Shown here in pieces: positions 11,413 through 24,267 of a stretch of 64,000 bases of DNA (its first letter is position 1; every line of letters begins with the position of its first letter). The notes under the pieces were generated by a model that was not told the origin of the DNA, ran no database searches, and worked only from the letters and a program-made list of their open reading frames with translations. The position numbers and the translations under genes are program-made. Origin of the DNA: Cantharellus purpuraceus (lineage: Eukaryota; Basidiomycota; Agaricomycetes; Cantharellales; Hydnaceae); the NCBI GenBank assembly GCA_025174535.1, contig JALBUN010000023.1, positions 310,001 through 374,000 on the forward strand, in the 5' to 3' direction.

Positions 11413-14400
11413 TCAGCCCAGCCAGCGCTGGAGAAACTTGGGACATGGGGCGAGTTCCGTTGGCATTTTCTTAGACAGACTGTTCTTGTCGTGATCCAAT
11501 ACCGCCTGGCGGAGCCTTTTTTCAATGTCCTCATTCGTCTTGATCTGATCTTCGAACCCATCCTTCATCGCACGTCCGTATGCAGCGTACTGTTCTTCAA
11601 GCCATATCAAATTCTCCCGGTGCTCGCCACTACAAGATTCCATTGACAGTGAATATACCGTCGTCGCAGGCACCACACACACACACCTTTTGTCCCGCAT
11701 CTTCTTGAGGTCCTCTGCTGCGAAAATGCGTAACCTTTGCGTGGCGGCTCGTGAGTGGCTCGAGGCGCCGTTGAATTTATTGTTCATGTTGCCAACAATG
11801 ACCTGGTCGAAAACGGAGAATCACTGGTACGATGAGGAAAAGAGGGGGGAATCGCACCTCCTGGATCTTGTCTAGGACCTACACGCAGTTCACAGTTAAC
11901 CTACCAAACCCCTTGACTTCAAATGGACTGACCGCAACAATCTTCTGATCAGCATTCATCTCACGCTCCGAATCATCTTCCTCTGATTCATAATCAACCG
12001 GTGAAAAGCGGGTCTGTGGGGGGAGTCTACGCGGAACTTCCGGCAGCGGCGTTTTGTGATGAGATCTAGAATTCTTTTGCGTTCTGGCCATACGCGGACC
12101 GGTAACTAAGTCACAAGTTACTCGGACTTCGCAGTCAGTCAATAGCAGAAGAATACCCATCAGACTTTTGTCTATCCCCCTCGCCTTGAGACGCGGTATC
12201 ATGGAGTGAGTTTTGGCTGTGCTGCTTGGCAGCTTGGCAGCTGTGCGAGTGGAATGCGCCGGAGGACTCTTGGTATCATGTGCAAACTTGACAGTTGGCC
12301 GATGGGGGGTGCTAGACCTTTCCTGGTGGGTCCCAACGCATGTCTATGCAGAAAGGGGATGAAAGAGACCCAATAGCACACAATGGAAGACGCACATCGA
12401 CCGCGAAGGACTCGTCTTGGAAAATATTCTTCATCTCATCGTCATCCAAACGTGTCAAATCTATCGTTTTAGTGTGTCCAAGGTGAGCGGGACGAGTCTT
12501 AGGAGAAAAACTTAAAGGCGAATCCATGCGTGGGCTCCGGTCCTAAGCAGTAGTGATTGATCCCAATGCTCATGAATAGCCACAAATATATACCTGCGTC
12601 ACGTCGCAAGATTTTGGATTGACAACTTTCTTGAGACTCGACTGTTTGGGCCTATCGATGATCTTTGACTCGGAGACTGTTTCACCCGCTTGTAGCATTA
12701 TTCCTTTGTGATCTGAGCTCAGCTTTTCAGGGGAAACACTGTTGACCGTCGCAAACGGATATTTCCCCTCCACAGAACCAACAGGGTTGAAATCAAAGTC
12801 TAACGCCACATCCACGTCAAAGTCCTCGGCCTGAGCTACAGCCAGATCTAGATCCAAAGGTTCCAAACGAGTTGGAGGAACAGAGGTGACGCGTTCAGGA
12901 ATCCGAGTTGGAAGGGTTTCTTCCTGGACTTGTGTTGTCCGTGTCTGGTACATGAGCCTCAGGCGAGATGCTAGACGTGTTCATGCGTCAAGTAGTTACC
13001 TCGATGTGCTCCAAATTCCTACTCGCTCCGACGTGAGCCCTATCGTCGGCTTTGCCATTGGGTGCATCTTGAACTGGATGCACTTGAACCCAATTCTTCC
13101 ACAGCGCCTTTTTCAGTTTCTCTGACTTTTTTCCAGAGGTCGAAGAAGCCGATGGAACACTGGTGGCTGGATCACCAGAATGCGCAACCTATGAGAACCA
13201 TTCAAGAATGAATAGATGACTTAATGAGTTTCATTGAATCTTTGCAAATACCGTGTGGTTCATGTGCTCGTCCGACGGAACAGATTTAACAGGGTCCTCG
13301 ATTTCGTCTTCAGATTCAATGATCTTGGGCCTTCGTCTTGGCTTCTATGGGAATGGCGAGAAGATGGGAGGCTAATCGTACGAAAAAAACTACGTACGTT
13401 GGTTCGGCTGGATACAGCGGAACTACCATCAATTTCCTTCTTGTCGCTATTCTTACCAGACAGTTTGTACGCCTTCGTGTTACCTGCTGATTGGGGCTCT
13501 TTGCGCCTTATCGCTTTCACGGGTACCATGTCTACAGTGTTTGACGAGGGCTTAGGCTTAGGCGGAGGTATAGAAGTCCGAGCCGCCGAAGGTATAGTGT
13601 CAAAATCTGTATCCGAACGGGAGGGAAAGGGGGAGGACTTCCTGGCGCGGGATATGTACTTCTTAGTCGACCGTGTAATCGCGGTCTCTTCACGTCTAAG
13701 AAGCTGTGAGTTATAAGCTGGTTGAACCTTGGCTACCTTCCCTGTCTTGGTTTCTTCATCCGCCGAGTCCATTCCCCGTCTGCGCTTCAGAGATTTGGGT
13801 ACAGCTTGGGTGTTGCACTCAAGGGTCAGCAGATTTCTTTTCCGGAAGCGGGCTTTGTTGCCTTTGGAGAGGCTCTCTAAGAGTCCCAGGCATCAACTTC
13901 AAGACGCAGGAATGATTATTGTCAGAATACCTGACGACTGCGGCACCTCTCTCTGCCTCGCCACTCCAGTATGAATAAGCTTTTTATCGCCAAGCTCAGG
14001 TAATGGTGCAATTCCGGTTATATCGAGGGATTTCAGATCCGTCAGTGAATCATCAGTGTCCATGACAGACTTTGAGAGACGACGGTTGGGTGAAGCTGCG
14101 TGTTTCTCTGTCACCTTATAAAGCCCGTGTATATCTGTACGAGAATTGTCGCTGATGATCTCTGGAAATGGATCTTTCGAGATTTCTGGTGTGGTAGTCT
14201 TGTCTGGAATGGTCTTCGCTACCTCTTCTGGGCTAGTCAGAGAAGCGTTCCCTTGGACAAGTTTCGCTTTGGAGGGTGTTTGATCACAACCTTCAGGACT
14301 ACTGGTGGCATAGACTTGGCGTATGGTGTCACGTTAGCCTAGCATCAAATGTTATACCCAGATGGCGCACATGTTTCTACTTCCTTGGATTTTTCCTATT

Positions 14401-16372
14401 CGAGAGAAGATTTGAGGAGAAGAACCAAAACTCATCACAACTCACCTCAAGAGATGCCATAGGAAGACAATTCAGGTCGAGAGGGCCTCGTGCTAAGATA
14501 GAATTCTTGAATTTGAAACTTGAGCTATTTCCTTGAGTTATCAGTGCGTCCTGACAAAGGAATCAACATGCAACATCACAACTACACAAAAAAGAAAGAC
14601 AAGAACAATTCCTCTAGCTTGCAGCGTGTCTTTGAATTTTGCCGAATCTTCAGTCGAAATCCCGAATGTGATGTGATGTCTAGTGCCAGACACGGGACCA
14701 GGATCCAATACTGGATCTAGACCTTTCAAAGGTGGAGAGGAGAGCGATATCAATACGTGCAGCATAGCTGCGGTTTCTGAGAGTACCCAGGAAGCATGAG
14801 TGCGCAATCAGTGGCTTATTGAATCAAATTACCACCGCCTGACGGTTCTTGCAGCTCTATGGATTGTATCGAGTCATATTTTACCTCCAAATAGTCAATA
14901 CTGTCCTGAGAGTACTTCAATACGATGTCTGGATAGAATTTCTGGAGAAAATATACCTCTTCCTGAATGTTCACAATAAGCCCCCCACTGTCCAGATAGA
15001 TGCTGTCGAGCGACTGCGGGTGATTGTATACAAAGGAGTTCGCATAAACATTCTTGGACATCAGACGGAACGGTTGGGGCCTGGTGTGTGTCAGCGTGAT
15101 TAGAGCTGGTGTGTTCTGTGAACTGACTTCTGCCCATCCGCTCTTGCAATCGCTGCAATGAATTGGTCTGTTGTCTGTTGCATGCATGTGAATGGGGCAA
15201 TGACTACTAGTGTAACGCGGCATTCGTGCCTTTTCCCACTGATCGCCCCTTGCACCTTGGAGCAGTGCTGACAGTTCTTCACAAATTTGTTGTCCAAACG
15301 TCTTTTTGGCTCTAGGGTTTTGAAAGACATCTTTCGCTAAGTCAGCACGACCAGTGACGTCGCTTGAACTTGGCGTGAGACGCGCAAGGAGTTGAAACAA
15401 CGCGTCCAATACAAGATATTCTGGACCACGCAAGTTCTAACGATCGGAATCAATAAGAGAGCATCGACAACATACCGTTGGTCGCTGCGATGATGCTACC
15501 CAACCGACAACTAGTTCATGCCACAATCAATGCAAGCTATCCTTGAACCAATAGCGAATCATCTTACCCGCCCAGGATAGTTTTCTCTCTCAACAAATCC
15601 CTATTTCCAGAGCACTCTGCCGCCGCATCTGCTAACAGAGAATAAGCCTCCACAAAGGTGGAAATGGTTTTTAGGTGGATATATGCGTCATGCAGGATAT
15701 GACTCACTTGGGTTCTAATCCGTGCACTCAGTTTCAAGCCCAAGGTAGACGCTAACGTCGCGAACAAAGGCTTGTAGAACGCGCGTCCAATTTGAATCAT
15801 ATCTGCACAATGAAACATCAGTGAATGCCTTTGAGGGTGTAGTTACGCTTGTCATCCGACTTTCCTGCATTTTCTCCGTCGATGTAGCACTTCCGCATCG
15901 CTGGGTTAGTATTGTAGTTACGAATCTAACTCAGCTGATATATCCACCTGTACTCCATTTAATATTCTTCTTAGGAAATCCTCCCAGGTTCCAAGCCGAA
16001 CCAGGGTTTCCTCAGACCGTTCTGACTTCAAGAGAGGCGAGAGTCGAGACTTGAAGAGGCCCGTGATGGTTAATGCGCTAAGCTTGAGGGTGTGAGCTGG
16101 GTGAGCTTCATATAAAGCCACTATTTGTTTTGTGAAAAGCTCTTCAAAACTTAAAAGGTGGGCCTGGGTAGGTTGCTTAGAATAGTTGCCGGTCTTTGTG
16201 AACAAGACTCATCAGATCATCTAGGTGATGGCTGGAACTTGGTAAAAAGATGTCGAGCGACTCACTATCAAATTGCAAACAGATTTCAACCTTTCGAAGG
16301 TGTCCACGGAAAGAGACTGCGGCCCATGGGTTGAAGCCGCCTTTCGAAGGTCTCCCAGAGCCCGAGTCGCCA
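11413..16372 (-). CDS. Candidate meiotic chromosome-axis protein (Red1/SYCP2-like architecture)
   Basis: This long many-exon gene was not matched to a named family by sequence. It starts at 16372 (MATRALGDLRKA) and reads into helical segments (AHLLSFEELFTKQIVALYEA; IGRAFYKPLFATLASTLGL). The frame can be followed across at least three introns to EYLVLDALFQLLARLTPSS, then a beta-rich, PH-like module (SIYLDSGGLIVNIQEEVYFL, EVKYDSIQSIEL, HHITFGISTEDSAKFKDTL). A long, disordered, Ser/Pro/Lys-rich middle follows (about 14.1-12.0 kb). A C-terminal coiled coil comes last (FAAEDLKKMRD, LIWLEEQYAAYGRAMKDGF, IEKRLRQAVLDHD), stop at 11413. A helical-repeat domain, a PH-like domain, a disordered linker and a terminal coiled coil is the known plan of SYCP2, yeast Red1 and plant ASY3. 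The assignment is inference; several exon joins remain open. Confidence 0.5.
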
Positions 16373-16759
16373 TGCAGCTAGTGTGTTGGAAGCAGAACTA
16401 TGCCAGTTCAGTCTACACGGTATGAGTGTAAAGACTGAGGGGAGAAGACGGAGGTATGACGTCAAGTTATACTACTTATTATGGGTGTATGTGGGCCAAT
16501 GATCTATTTCCAACATAGTGGAGAATGAGAGTTATAAACTAACTTCGAAAGCCTGATTGAACGTTTGAACTGCGACCATCTCCTATCGTCGAATCTTGAA
16601 GCAATCTAAATAACATGAAATTCTCACAAATGAGCTTCATGTAGATGTTTCACATCTACTCTGTTGACAAAGAACGTCGAGTCTCGTTGACCATCAGACA
16701 AACTCCGCAATATGATGCCGCGGAAGTAAATTGATCTCGCCTACCTGAGAAAGGAAGAA

Positions 16760-17795
16760 ATGGCAACCTCGAGCTCAGGATCCAGTTGGATCCCTATGCC
16801 CTCCTTTGTGAGGGCCCTATACTTTCACTTTCCTCTTCGTTACAATCCCGCAATCCCACCACCATCCACTACTTCCCCGAGTACAACTCCTGTCCTTTGG
16901 ATCACACCGCCAGCACCTTCCACGTCCACGGTCCTCAGCACGGATGTTGAATGTCTCAAATGGCAGGCTTATATAGCACTAAGAGGCTTGAGGGACGTAA
17001 AAGTACGATGGGATATTGATCCCACTGGCGGTGTCGATGGGACGCTGCCGAATCTATGGTTGCCTCCTCCGGAGAAACAAGGTTCCCCCTTGTCACGTGG
17101 AGAGGTTCTCAGTGCGCGAATGATACCAGGATGGGCAGATGAGGTGCAAGGAGAGCATATTTGGGGCGCAGACTTGGAGGGATACATTGATGAAAAAGCT
17201 AAAGACGAAAGTAGGGCTTGGATTTCCATCCTTGAAGGTGCTGTACATGCTGCTTTGGTACGCATCACCATCTTTCCATATGCAATCCTAATGACCATGT
17301 ACTTTTTGAAAGGAAAGCTATCATACCAACCTCCGCCTCCAGTTCTCACATCCTGGCTGTACTCTCAACCCTCTCATACTGCACAGCTTACAACTATTCT
17401 TACTCCGCCTCCCGTACCTTTGACGGGGCTTGGTACACTTATTCCACCACAGGGTGTTAATGTCCCCATGGCTGCACTGCAACTCAAGTACCGTGAAGCT
17501 ATCACTGCGCTGTCTGAGCGACTCGGGTCGGATAAATGGTTTTTGGGCTCATCGTAAGCCCATCTCACATCCCCAAGCTCACGTTTATCCTAATGCAATG
17601 CCATGTTACTCCAGCAATCCTACGCCACTTGATGCTCTCCTCTTTGCATACCTTCACATCGCATTACATCCTCGCGCCAAAGGTCAAGAACGTGCCCGAT
17701 CCGAGGTGACTCATCGCGTCAACTTAGTTGCCTGGGAACGACGTGTTCGCTCAATGGTTCAAAGTGCCTTCCAACCGCTACATCGTGAAAAGTGA
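16760..17795 (+). CDS. Metaxin-like SAM complex subunit (SAM35/metaxin type)
   Basis: Exons 16760-17257, 17318-17553 and 17615-17795 give 304 residues. Metaxins are GST-fold proteins on the mitochondrial outer membrane that serve the sorting and assembly machinery for beta-barrel proteins. The GST N-like part contains DVECLKWQAYIALRGL and DVKVRWDIDP followed by GTLPNLWLPPP. The C-like part contains ALQLKYREAITALSERLG and the family hallmark NPTPLDALLFAYLHIALHP near the end. Intron 1 (17258-17317) has a CTAATGAC branch site. Left unspliced it stays in frame and would add 20 hydrophobic residues, so retention is conceivable. A second, different metaxin-type protein is encoded at 50.0-51.4 kb. 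Confidence 0.75.
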
Positions 17796-18887
17796 GTATT
17801 AATGCTGCAAAGAAGCATTGTTCGTAGATGCTGAGAATTACTGAACAAGGCCCGTATTTTAATCATGCCTGTGAACCAAGGGAACTCATTCAATTAAAAT
17901 CGATAGATTTTGGAGGATTGTTCAGAGCTAGTTGTGTGCAACGATTAGAAGACAATCTCGAGAATGAAAGAATATTCGCTCAAATGCTTTTCTTTTGGAA
18001 TGCCAATTGTTCCCTTGTTTGGGTAACAGTGTGCTGTAAGTGTTCAGCAGATCTGGAGTCAAGACTAAATAGATTAGTCAATTTTTTTACAAAGCCGAAC
18101 TCCTAATTGCGAGAGCAAGTGAACGCGGAAGAAATGATTGTTGCTCCTCTCCTTCTACGTCTACTGAATGATTGATCTCGTCTCTGAAACTACGTGTATT
18201 ATGGTATGCGCGAATTGACAGCTGGAACGTCCCGCCAAGTGGGTGCCTCGGAGGATGGCCCCACGGGGGGACACAATGAGGGGTCTCTGGAGACGCTGAA
18301 GCGAGGAACAATGATCAGGCATATGAAGTAACAAGACCCTGGCGCTGGCAGCAATCGGGCCACCTCGATGTCAGCACCAATGGACGCCCGCGTCGGCACT
18401 CTTAATTCCCAAGCTACATCTCTGTTTTACCGTGTTTTGCCTTATTGCCAGCGGAAGGTATAATACGAGAAACATTTGATTGAGCATCCTTGAAGGAGGT
18501 TGAGCAAAAGGAGTTTTGCAGTTATGGTTTTACGGCGGTGACGGTACTTCAATGTTCAATCTGCGCGCTGACACATCCTTTCTCCGACGTCTGACACCGT
18601 CTGTCTGCTGACGCCGTCTTTCTGCTGAACGCCATCTCTCTGCTGACGCCGAGGCAAGACCGAGGTACTGGTCCTTTACTTCTAATATCGCCAATGCCCC
18701 TTCCGGTGTATCACGGGCCCGGGGGACACCGTGAACTTGGATTTGATGGGACGATAAAAGTTTGAATTACGATCCCTGTTCCTATATATATAGGTACATA
18801 TGAGCGCTATGGTGACAGTCAGAATATTTGAAGAAGTTTCGAGAGTGGTTATGAACATTCCCGCCTTGTCTTGGCCCACTCTCCACA
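17796..18887. other. Intergenic DNA without a supported gene
   Basis: A 92-codon ORF at 17828-18106 has no recognisable feature. The rest holds only an imperfect short tandem repeat near 18.6 kb and the promoter of the next gene. Confidence 0.5.
18564..18651. repeat. Imperfect short tandem repeat
   Basis: Four to five degenerate copies of a unit of about 20 bp, of the type CTGCTGACGCCGTCTTT, follow each other. They lie in non-coding DNA about 240 bp upstream of the next start codon. Confidence 0.5.
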
Positions 18888-20340
18888 ATGGCAGATGCAG
18901 TATTCAGCGATGAGCAGCCGCGAGCCTCGACGTCCAAAGAGGGCGCTGAGCCACGCGTCTCTATGGGCACAACATATCGCGATTCACTATTGGCGGAAAG
19001 TCCAGCTGTGATGAATGCGGCGGAGCTAAGACGAGACGTTACGGGTCCATCTCCACGTAGTAGCAATGACACCAGTAATGTTCTGGGATACGCTTCTAGC
19101 CTCGCTAGGCTACAAACGCGAGCGTTCTGATTATAAACTCCAGCTTCCTTCTAACCAGTTTCAAACACAGGTATCTGCCGACTGGGACATGGATGGTACC
19201 TCCGAACCTCAGACTTGGTGGTATCCATCTGAGTTTATTGCCCCTTATAGATGTATACGGCGCTTCAGACGTGGGCTCTTAGTTTAAGGTATGAGTTGAT
19301 ATCTCAATGTCCTCTTCATCTTTGCAGCTCATCTTTTGCAGACCAGATGACCCTCCCACCTCCGCGATCAGTAATTGCAATAAGCACCAACGTATTGCAT
19401 TGATAATAGTGATTTGTCTCTCCACTTTTTTCTCGTTCTTTTCCTGCTTCGTCAAACGCTTTGTGTATGACACTGAGCATGCGCACGTGCTATATCCTCT
19501 TCCGGATCTCTTCAATGTCACACAGCCCTTTACAGATCCTGTAACAGGTGTGAGGTTTCCCTGTAGAACAAAGGAAAGGAGATATTGCTGGCCACTTTGC
19601 AATGACGCAGGCGACTTAAAATACGACGAGAAGGGAAGACTAAGAGTTATGGTGTTTAAACTTGGTATAAGAATACATGTGAGGAGGAAGTTGTGGTACG
19701 CACGAGTATGGAATTCATGGTTCTATCCCGTGCGTCAACTTTTCCCGCTTCATCCTCTTTTACCGAATTTTCCTGTAGGAAGAAAATGTTCCAGACGCTC
19801 CTCGGCTGAGCACATCTCCTCACTCAAGACATATCTCACTCGTTTCAAATCCCCCAAGATCGGAAGAGCAAAACGCTACGGTTGGTATTGATGATATCCT
19901 CATGACGCCACCAACGCTTCAGCCACGGTGGAAAAATACCATAATAGGTGCGGTTGGCAGCAAGGCGTATTTGGACATGCAGCCGTGTGTATGGGCACAT
20001 GCTTTTGTGAGCGTGCTTTCGTTTTTCACGCTAGCACTCTTCTCCACGCAGGTAAATAGCCCCTAAACACCGTTATATACAATCGCTAATACAGCCGCGT
20101 TAGGTCTGCGGCTGCCTTTACCCATCAATTCCAGACTATCTTCCTCCCACGCTCCAAACGGGGATGCTCATTCTTCTGAGCCTTATAGCTGCTCTGTTTA
20201 TACAAGATCATGCTATCAGCTTGGGTCAAACAACACCGCAAAAGATGCACGTAGATAGTCACGGTATAGCAGAGGAGATTCCTGCATATCTGAGGGAATT
20301 GGTCGACATGTTGGTCTGGATCCGTGGACGTGACAGGTAG
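18888..20340 (+). CDS. Unknown multi-exon membrane protein
   Basis: I do not recognise this gene. It starts with a hydrophilic, Ser/Arg-rich segment (MADAVFSDEQPRASTS). Later pieces read TPVMFWDTLLASLGYK and TWWYPSEFIAPY, then a hydrophobic helix, IALIIVICLSTFFSFFS, if the exon around 19.3-19.7 kb is real. A well-supported frame runs from about 19,781 (EENVPDAPRLSTSP) through MTPPTLQPRWKNTIIGAVGS into a second hydrophobic stretch, WAHAFVSVLSFFTLALFSTQ. It then crosses an intron to VCGCLYPSIPDYLPP and a third helix, GMLILLSLIAALFIQ, ending at a stop at 20338. The exon joins before 19.78 kb are uncertain. Three likely membrane segments suggest an integral membrane protein. It is convergent with the epimerase gene, only 78 bp away. 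Confidence 0.5.
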
Positions 20341-20418
20341 TGATTAAAAGTGATCCGCTTGTAAAAAATATGTTCTTGTCTCTAGTTACAAGATATACTT
20401 GTATCATACCGTGTAATC

Positions 20419-21468
20419 TCAGGGCCCGGCTTCCTCCTCCTGCCATCCTAATATTCTCTCCGCTTTGCTGCAGTCAAAAAAACTGCAATTTCTCTCCCAC
20501 AATCTCTTGACATCTTTCACTTCTGCATAAACCTGGTTATATAATTCTTCGCTCGCCGTGTCGACGACCGTGTTTGGTGCCACAATGAAGAAAGGCTCAT
20601 GACCTTTCCACGCCCCTTCCTTCGCTGTAATGCCAAGCAAGCATGCACGTGCAGCTGCTCGCTGAGAAACCCAACCCCAGAGATCACGCGAGTGCTCAGC
20701 CCACAGAACCGAGGAAGGACCAGCTGAGTTCAGCAGGGAAGTGCCGTGGGTGCGTGAAGGAATAATCCAGTGGAATCGAAGGGATGCGATACGGATGTTG
20801 GGGTATCGACGTGCAATGGCGGAAGCTTGTTGCTCACAAATGCTAGGTCATTCAAGTCAGGCCCTTGGATCAGGGAAGGGTTGTCAGGTGTAGAAAGGAA
20901 ACGAACCATTTAGAAAGAGAATATGCATCTTCCGGGTAGAAGGGGTGTTTTTCATCAAGGGGAAGATAGTCAAGGGTTGGTCGACGAGAAAAGGCTAGGA
21001 GTCATAGGATTGGGGATTGTAACTCATTGTCCTGACAAGAGAACGCACCTAGGCCAATCACATTGACACTAGAAGCTTGTACGACATGTTCTATGCCAAG
21101 CTCGGCTGCTATCTTGATCGCGTTGTACGAAGAGACAACATTAACATTATGAATAACCTCATGAGGAATCATTCAATCGACATGACCGCCGTATCATGAT
21201 GTTGCGTGCACACCTCCTGGGGAGTCTTGACATCCGCCTTTACAGGTAGCATGGCTGCTAGATGTACAAGCGAATCACACCCTTTCAACGCCTCCACGAA
21301 CGGCTGATATTGGCAAGTATTAACGACTTTGGCTGTGAAGTTTGGATGATTGAGAGGACATTCAACAAGATCTATTCCGATGACAGTATGACCCTCTTCA
21401 AGGGCCAGCTTGCATACCGCAGACCCTAAAGTTCCGCAAGCTCCAGTCACGCCGATAGTGAGGGGCAT
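20419..21468 (-). CDS. NAD(P)-dependent epimerase/dehydratase (extended SDR)
   Basis: Exons 21468-21214, 21157-21049, 20994-20907 and 20842-20419 give 291 residues. The N-terminus has the Rossmann dinucleotide motif GVTGACGTLGSAVC, followed by an acidic residue in GIDLVECP that favours NAD. LVHLAAMLPVKAD and the NVVSSYNAIKIAAELG and VVQASSVNVIG blocks are typical of extended short-chain dehydrogenases. The catalytic Tyr and Lys are in EDAYSLSK, and the Ser before them in QASSVN. The C-terminal part (FDCSKAERILGWQ) matches the end of sugar-epimerase-like proteins. The substrate cannot be told from sequence. The frame starts seven codons upstream at a TTG, but the first ATG is at 21468. Confidence 0.85.
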
Positions 21469-22793
21469 TGGGCTTTGAAGAGCTGGCAATTGGAAGTTAA
21501 GGCGTTTTTGCGTCGAATTGGAATGTGATCAGTGTCGTGCCGGCTGAGTCTCGGAGCATTGGGTCCCGTGAGAAAGCCAGATTCCCCTCTTGACCAGTTC
21601 GCACATCCACTTAAGGGTCTAGCTGTCTATTCTTCGTTTATGCGAGCGGTCGGAAAACGACTTCGGTTGCGAGGGCCCAGACGGGGGAGGCAAAAAGACG
21701 CGAGGTGGAATAGGGTGAGAAACATAGTATATTTTATAAGATGAGCAAGGGGCGAAATGGCCGAGCGGCTATACTGCAGTATGAACATAATTCACGTGCC
21801 TTCTCCAGAGAAGCCGACCAACTCGTTGCTCGATCCAGTTCGCACATCCACTTAAGGGTCTAACTGTCTATTCTTCGTTTCCGACCATGACCGAGGACCT
21901 GCTGCCGAAACTTGCTTTCCATGCATACGAGATACTAGTTGGCCGTGTATCGTCTTGGGAGACTAAATAGAATCAATTAAAAGCTATCATCTTCTCATCA
22001 GGCTATATCTATGTAAGCGGTATTGTACCCCTAGTTAGCTGCAAGTACAACAGCGTGTAAACCTGCCATCTGCAATATGGCAGGCAGGAAGACAAATTGC
22101 ATAGCCAAGTGTATATATCCATTTTATAAAATGGAATATTGTGCACTGCATTTGCTCAAGACGTTGATCAGTTCATATGCATCGGGCAACTGAATTACAT
22201 ACCAGTCCTGGTGCGTCCTGCCGCATAACTCTGATTTGCTATCAACACTCAGCAAATGATAATTTGACTTATGAAGCGAATGGCCCGTCTCGAGGCTTGG
22301 GGTACCATATAATACGGGCCATGATGCATGGCACATCATTGTCCTTGCGAAGTGTGCAGAATGCAAACACGTACTGGGATCCACGTCCCAACCGGTTGAA
22401 GAGGAAGACATTGCACATTATGTTCAGACTCAAGGCCGTCATGGAACTGGTAATACGAGCCTAGTACTCAGGAGTGTCTATGCACCTCTGTAGACAACGT
22501 TTGATCCTGACTCATCAAAGACGGAGCGCTGTGTGCATGTCACACCACACAAGACAAAGACGACGATGCTCGATGAGGTATGTTAAGGTACCCGTCCAAT
22601 TGGGCATCAGGTTGTAACCATCATCCTGAGAGAAAGATAGAATCCGATGGAAATTGGGAGTTTCATACAATTGGTGCATGGATATGATTTCGTCAAGTCA
22701 ATATCAGAAATAATGGAAGATAAATAAGCGAAGGATCCGGGGATAATGATCTGCCGAAAGCTATATTCCAGGTTCTAGGGTATGTGTGCTTGC
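21469..22793. other. Intergenic DNA with a 46 bp direct repeat
   Basis: No gene is supported. The stretch contains the direct repeat described at 21594 and 21835, and a tRNA-like A box (TGGCCGAGCGG, 21758-21768). Confidence 0.5.
21594..21880. repeat. Two 46 bp direct repeats, 241 bp apart
   Basis: Positions 21594-21639 and 21835-21880 are identical except for one base. Each begins CCAGTTCGCACATCC and ends TCTATTCTTCGTTT. The segment between them holds a tRNA-like A box, so the region may be a decayed tRNA-derived element or a local duplication. Confidence 0.75.
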
Positions 22794-24072
22794 TCAAGAT
22801 TGTATGATTCGTTGTTCATGATAGGGCACTTCACGTGGGAAGTGGTCCACTTCACCTAGCTCTTCATACTATACGTTGGTTAGTTATGGATAACCAAACT
22901 ATAAAGTAGAGATAGCTTTCACAGACCTCGTCTAAATACGACCCATGCCAGCCTTTGAAACAGCGAAGCTCAACACCGTTTACTTTGCATGCTCGCACAA
23001 ATTCCGCCCAGTCGGGGTCATAATAGTCTGGAGAAAAACAGCTAAGGACGTGAAGTCGGCCACGGCGTTGCGTCACCCAGGTCGCGACAGCTTGAAGGCC
23101 GCGTTGATTCCCGTAGTCGCAGTCAATCGCTAGGTGTATGAGCGTAAGGGGCAGCGCAACGAGAAGTTCATGAGGGGGAATATGATCCTGCATGATGAAC
23201 TCTTCTAGGGCACTGCAATGGCAAACGGCTTGTGGAAGGGACGGATGGTAGCGGAATACCCGTAGGGAGCGGAGAGCCACACCATGAGTGGACATCAAAC
23301 TGGCAAATGCTGGAGGTAGTGAATGTAATCCTAAAATGCGAAGCGTGCGAGAGGAAGAAATCAAGGCATGCGTTATGTGAACACCGGACTTGACGCCCCA
23401 ACGCATTTCATAAAGACGGCAGTGTGGAGTCAGACCAGAAGGCGGGTGCTCGTCTTCTCTACCACTAGACAATGAACCTTGAACGGCTACAAAACGGAGG
23501 GAGGGGAGGATGTGCAGCAAGTTGTGGACCAGGGTAGGGCGAGCGAAGGTAATATGCAGGGTGGTGAGCTTGGGTATATCCGGGCGACGTGTTACTGCAA
23601 GTTGGAAGTCGAAAGACGCAAACATTGGAAGGTCGGATGGTGGCTGCTGGAGACGAAGCTCTTCGACTCTTGGAAGACGCTTGAGAAGACGTGCGATGTC
23701 ATGCATTGTAGGCGAGATTTCAGGTGGGTCGCCCGCACGTTTCGATACACTTAACTTGCGTGTATAAAGAGCAAGTTCAGAACCTCCCCTTATGGATTCG
23801 CACACTTTCCGCAATGCTCTTATTTGAGAGGCAGTTTCAATGCCAATAGACCGCCACAACAGTTGCTGGGCAGGGCGGACCCATATAACGGACACTAGAG
23901 AAGCGGCACAGAGACCTGCGCGTCTCTCTCGATATGGCATGGATGACTGACAATATGCGGCTTCGAGTATAAGGGAAATGATTTCCGGTGGGAGAGATTG
24001 TGCGTTTGAAAAGTTCTGGTGTCTTTCAAAACTTGAAGTCTGGCGCCGTGGGTGAGAATGAAAATGGCCCAT
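22794..24072 (-). CDS. F-box protein
   Basis: Exons 24072-22927 and 22868-22794 give 406 residues. An F-box-type segment, SLPPEIISLILEAAYCQ, lies about 25 residues from the start, followed by LCAASLVSVIWVRPAQQLLW, the usual basidiomycete F-box pattern. The rest consists of leucine-rich helices and strands (LLKRLPRVEELRL, LTTLHITFA, RTLRILGLHSLP) with no named domain. Such proteins usually link substrates to an SCF ubiquitin ligase; the target is unknown. The final intron (22869-22926) has a clear CTAAC branch site. Reading through it would give a different short hydrophobic tail, so splicing decides the C-terminus (ending EQRIIQS). Confidence 0.75.
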
Positions 24073-24267
24073 GGGGTAAAGCAACTACGGTTCGAGTATT
24101 AGCAATTGGTCCATGTTACAGATGATGAAGCCTTTGTACCAATTGTTGTTTTGCAGCATGAGCAAAAATAGCCGCCCTTCTGAGGTGCCACCCACTGGTC
24201 GTCTACGCGTGACTGTCACACAAGGACCCGCGTTTTCATCTATACCCCGCTTGTCCCTTCAGCGGCC

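Noticed and set aside
16370..16372. Alternative that the 11.4-16.4 kb region is several small genes
   Set aside because: The frame passes cleanly through introns near 15.45 and 15.55 kb in one direction and no stops or starts support separate genes, although RNA data could still change this.
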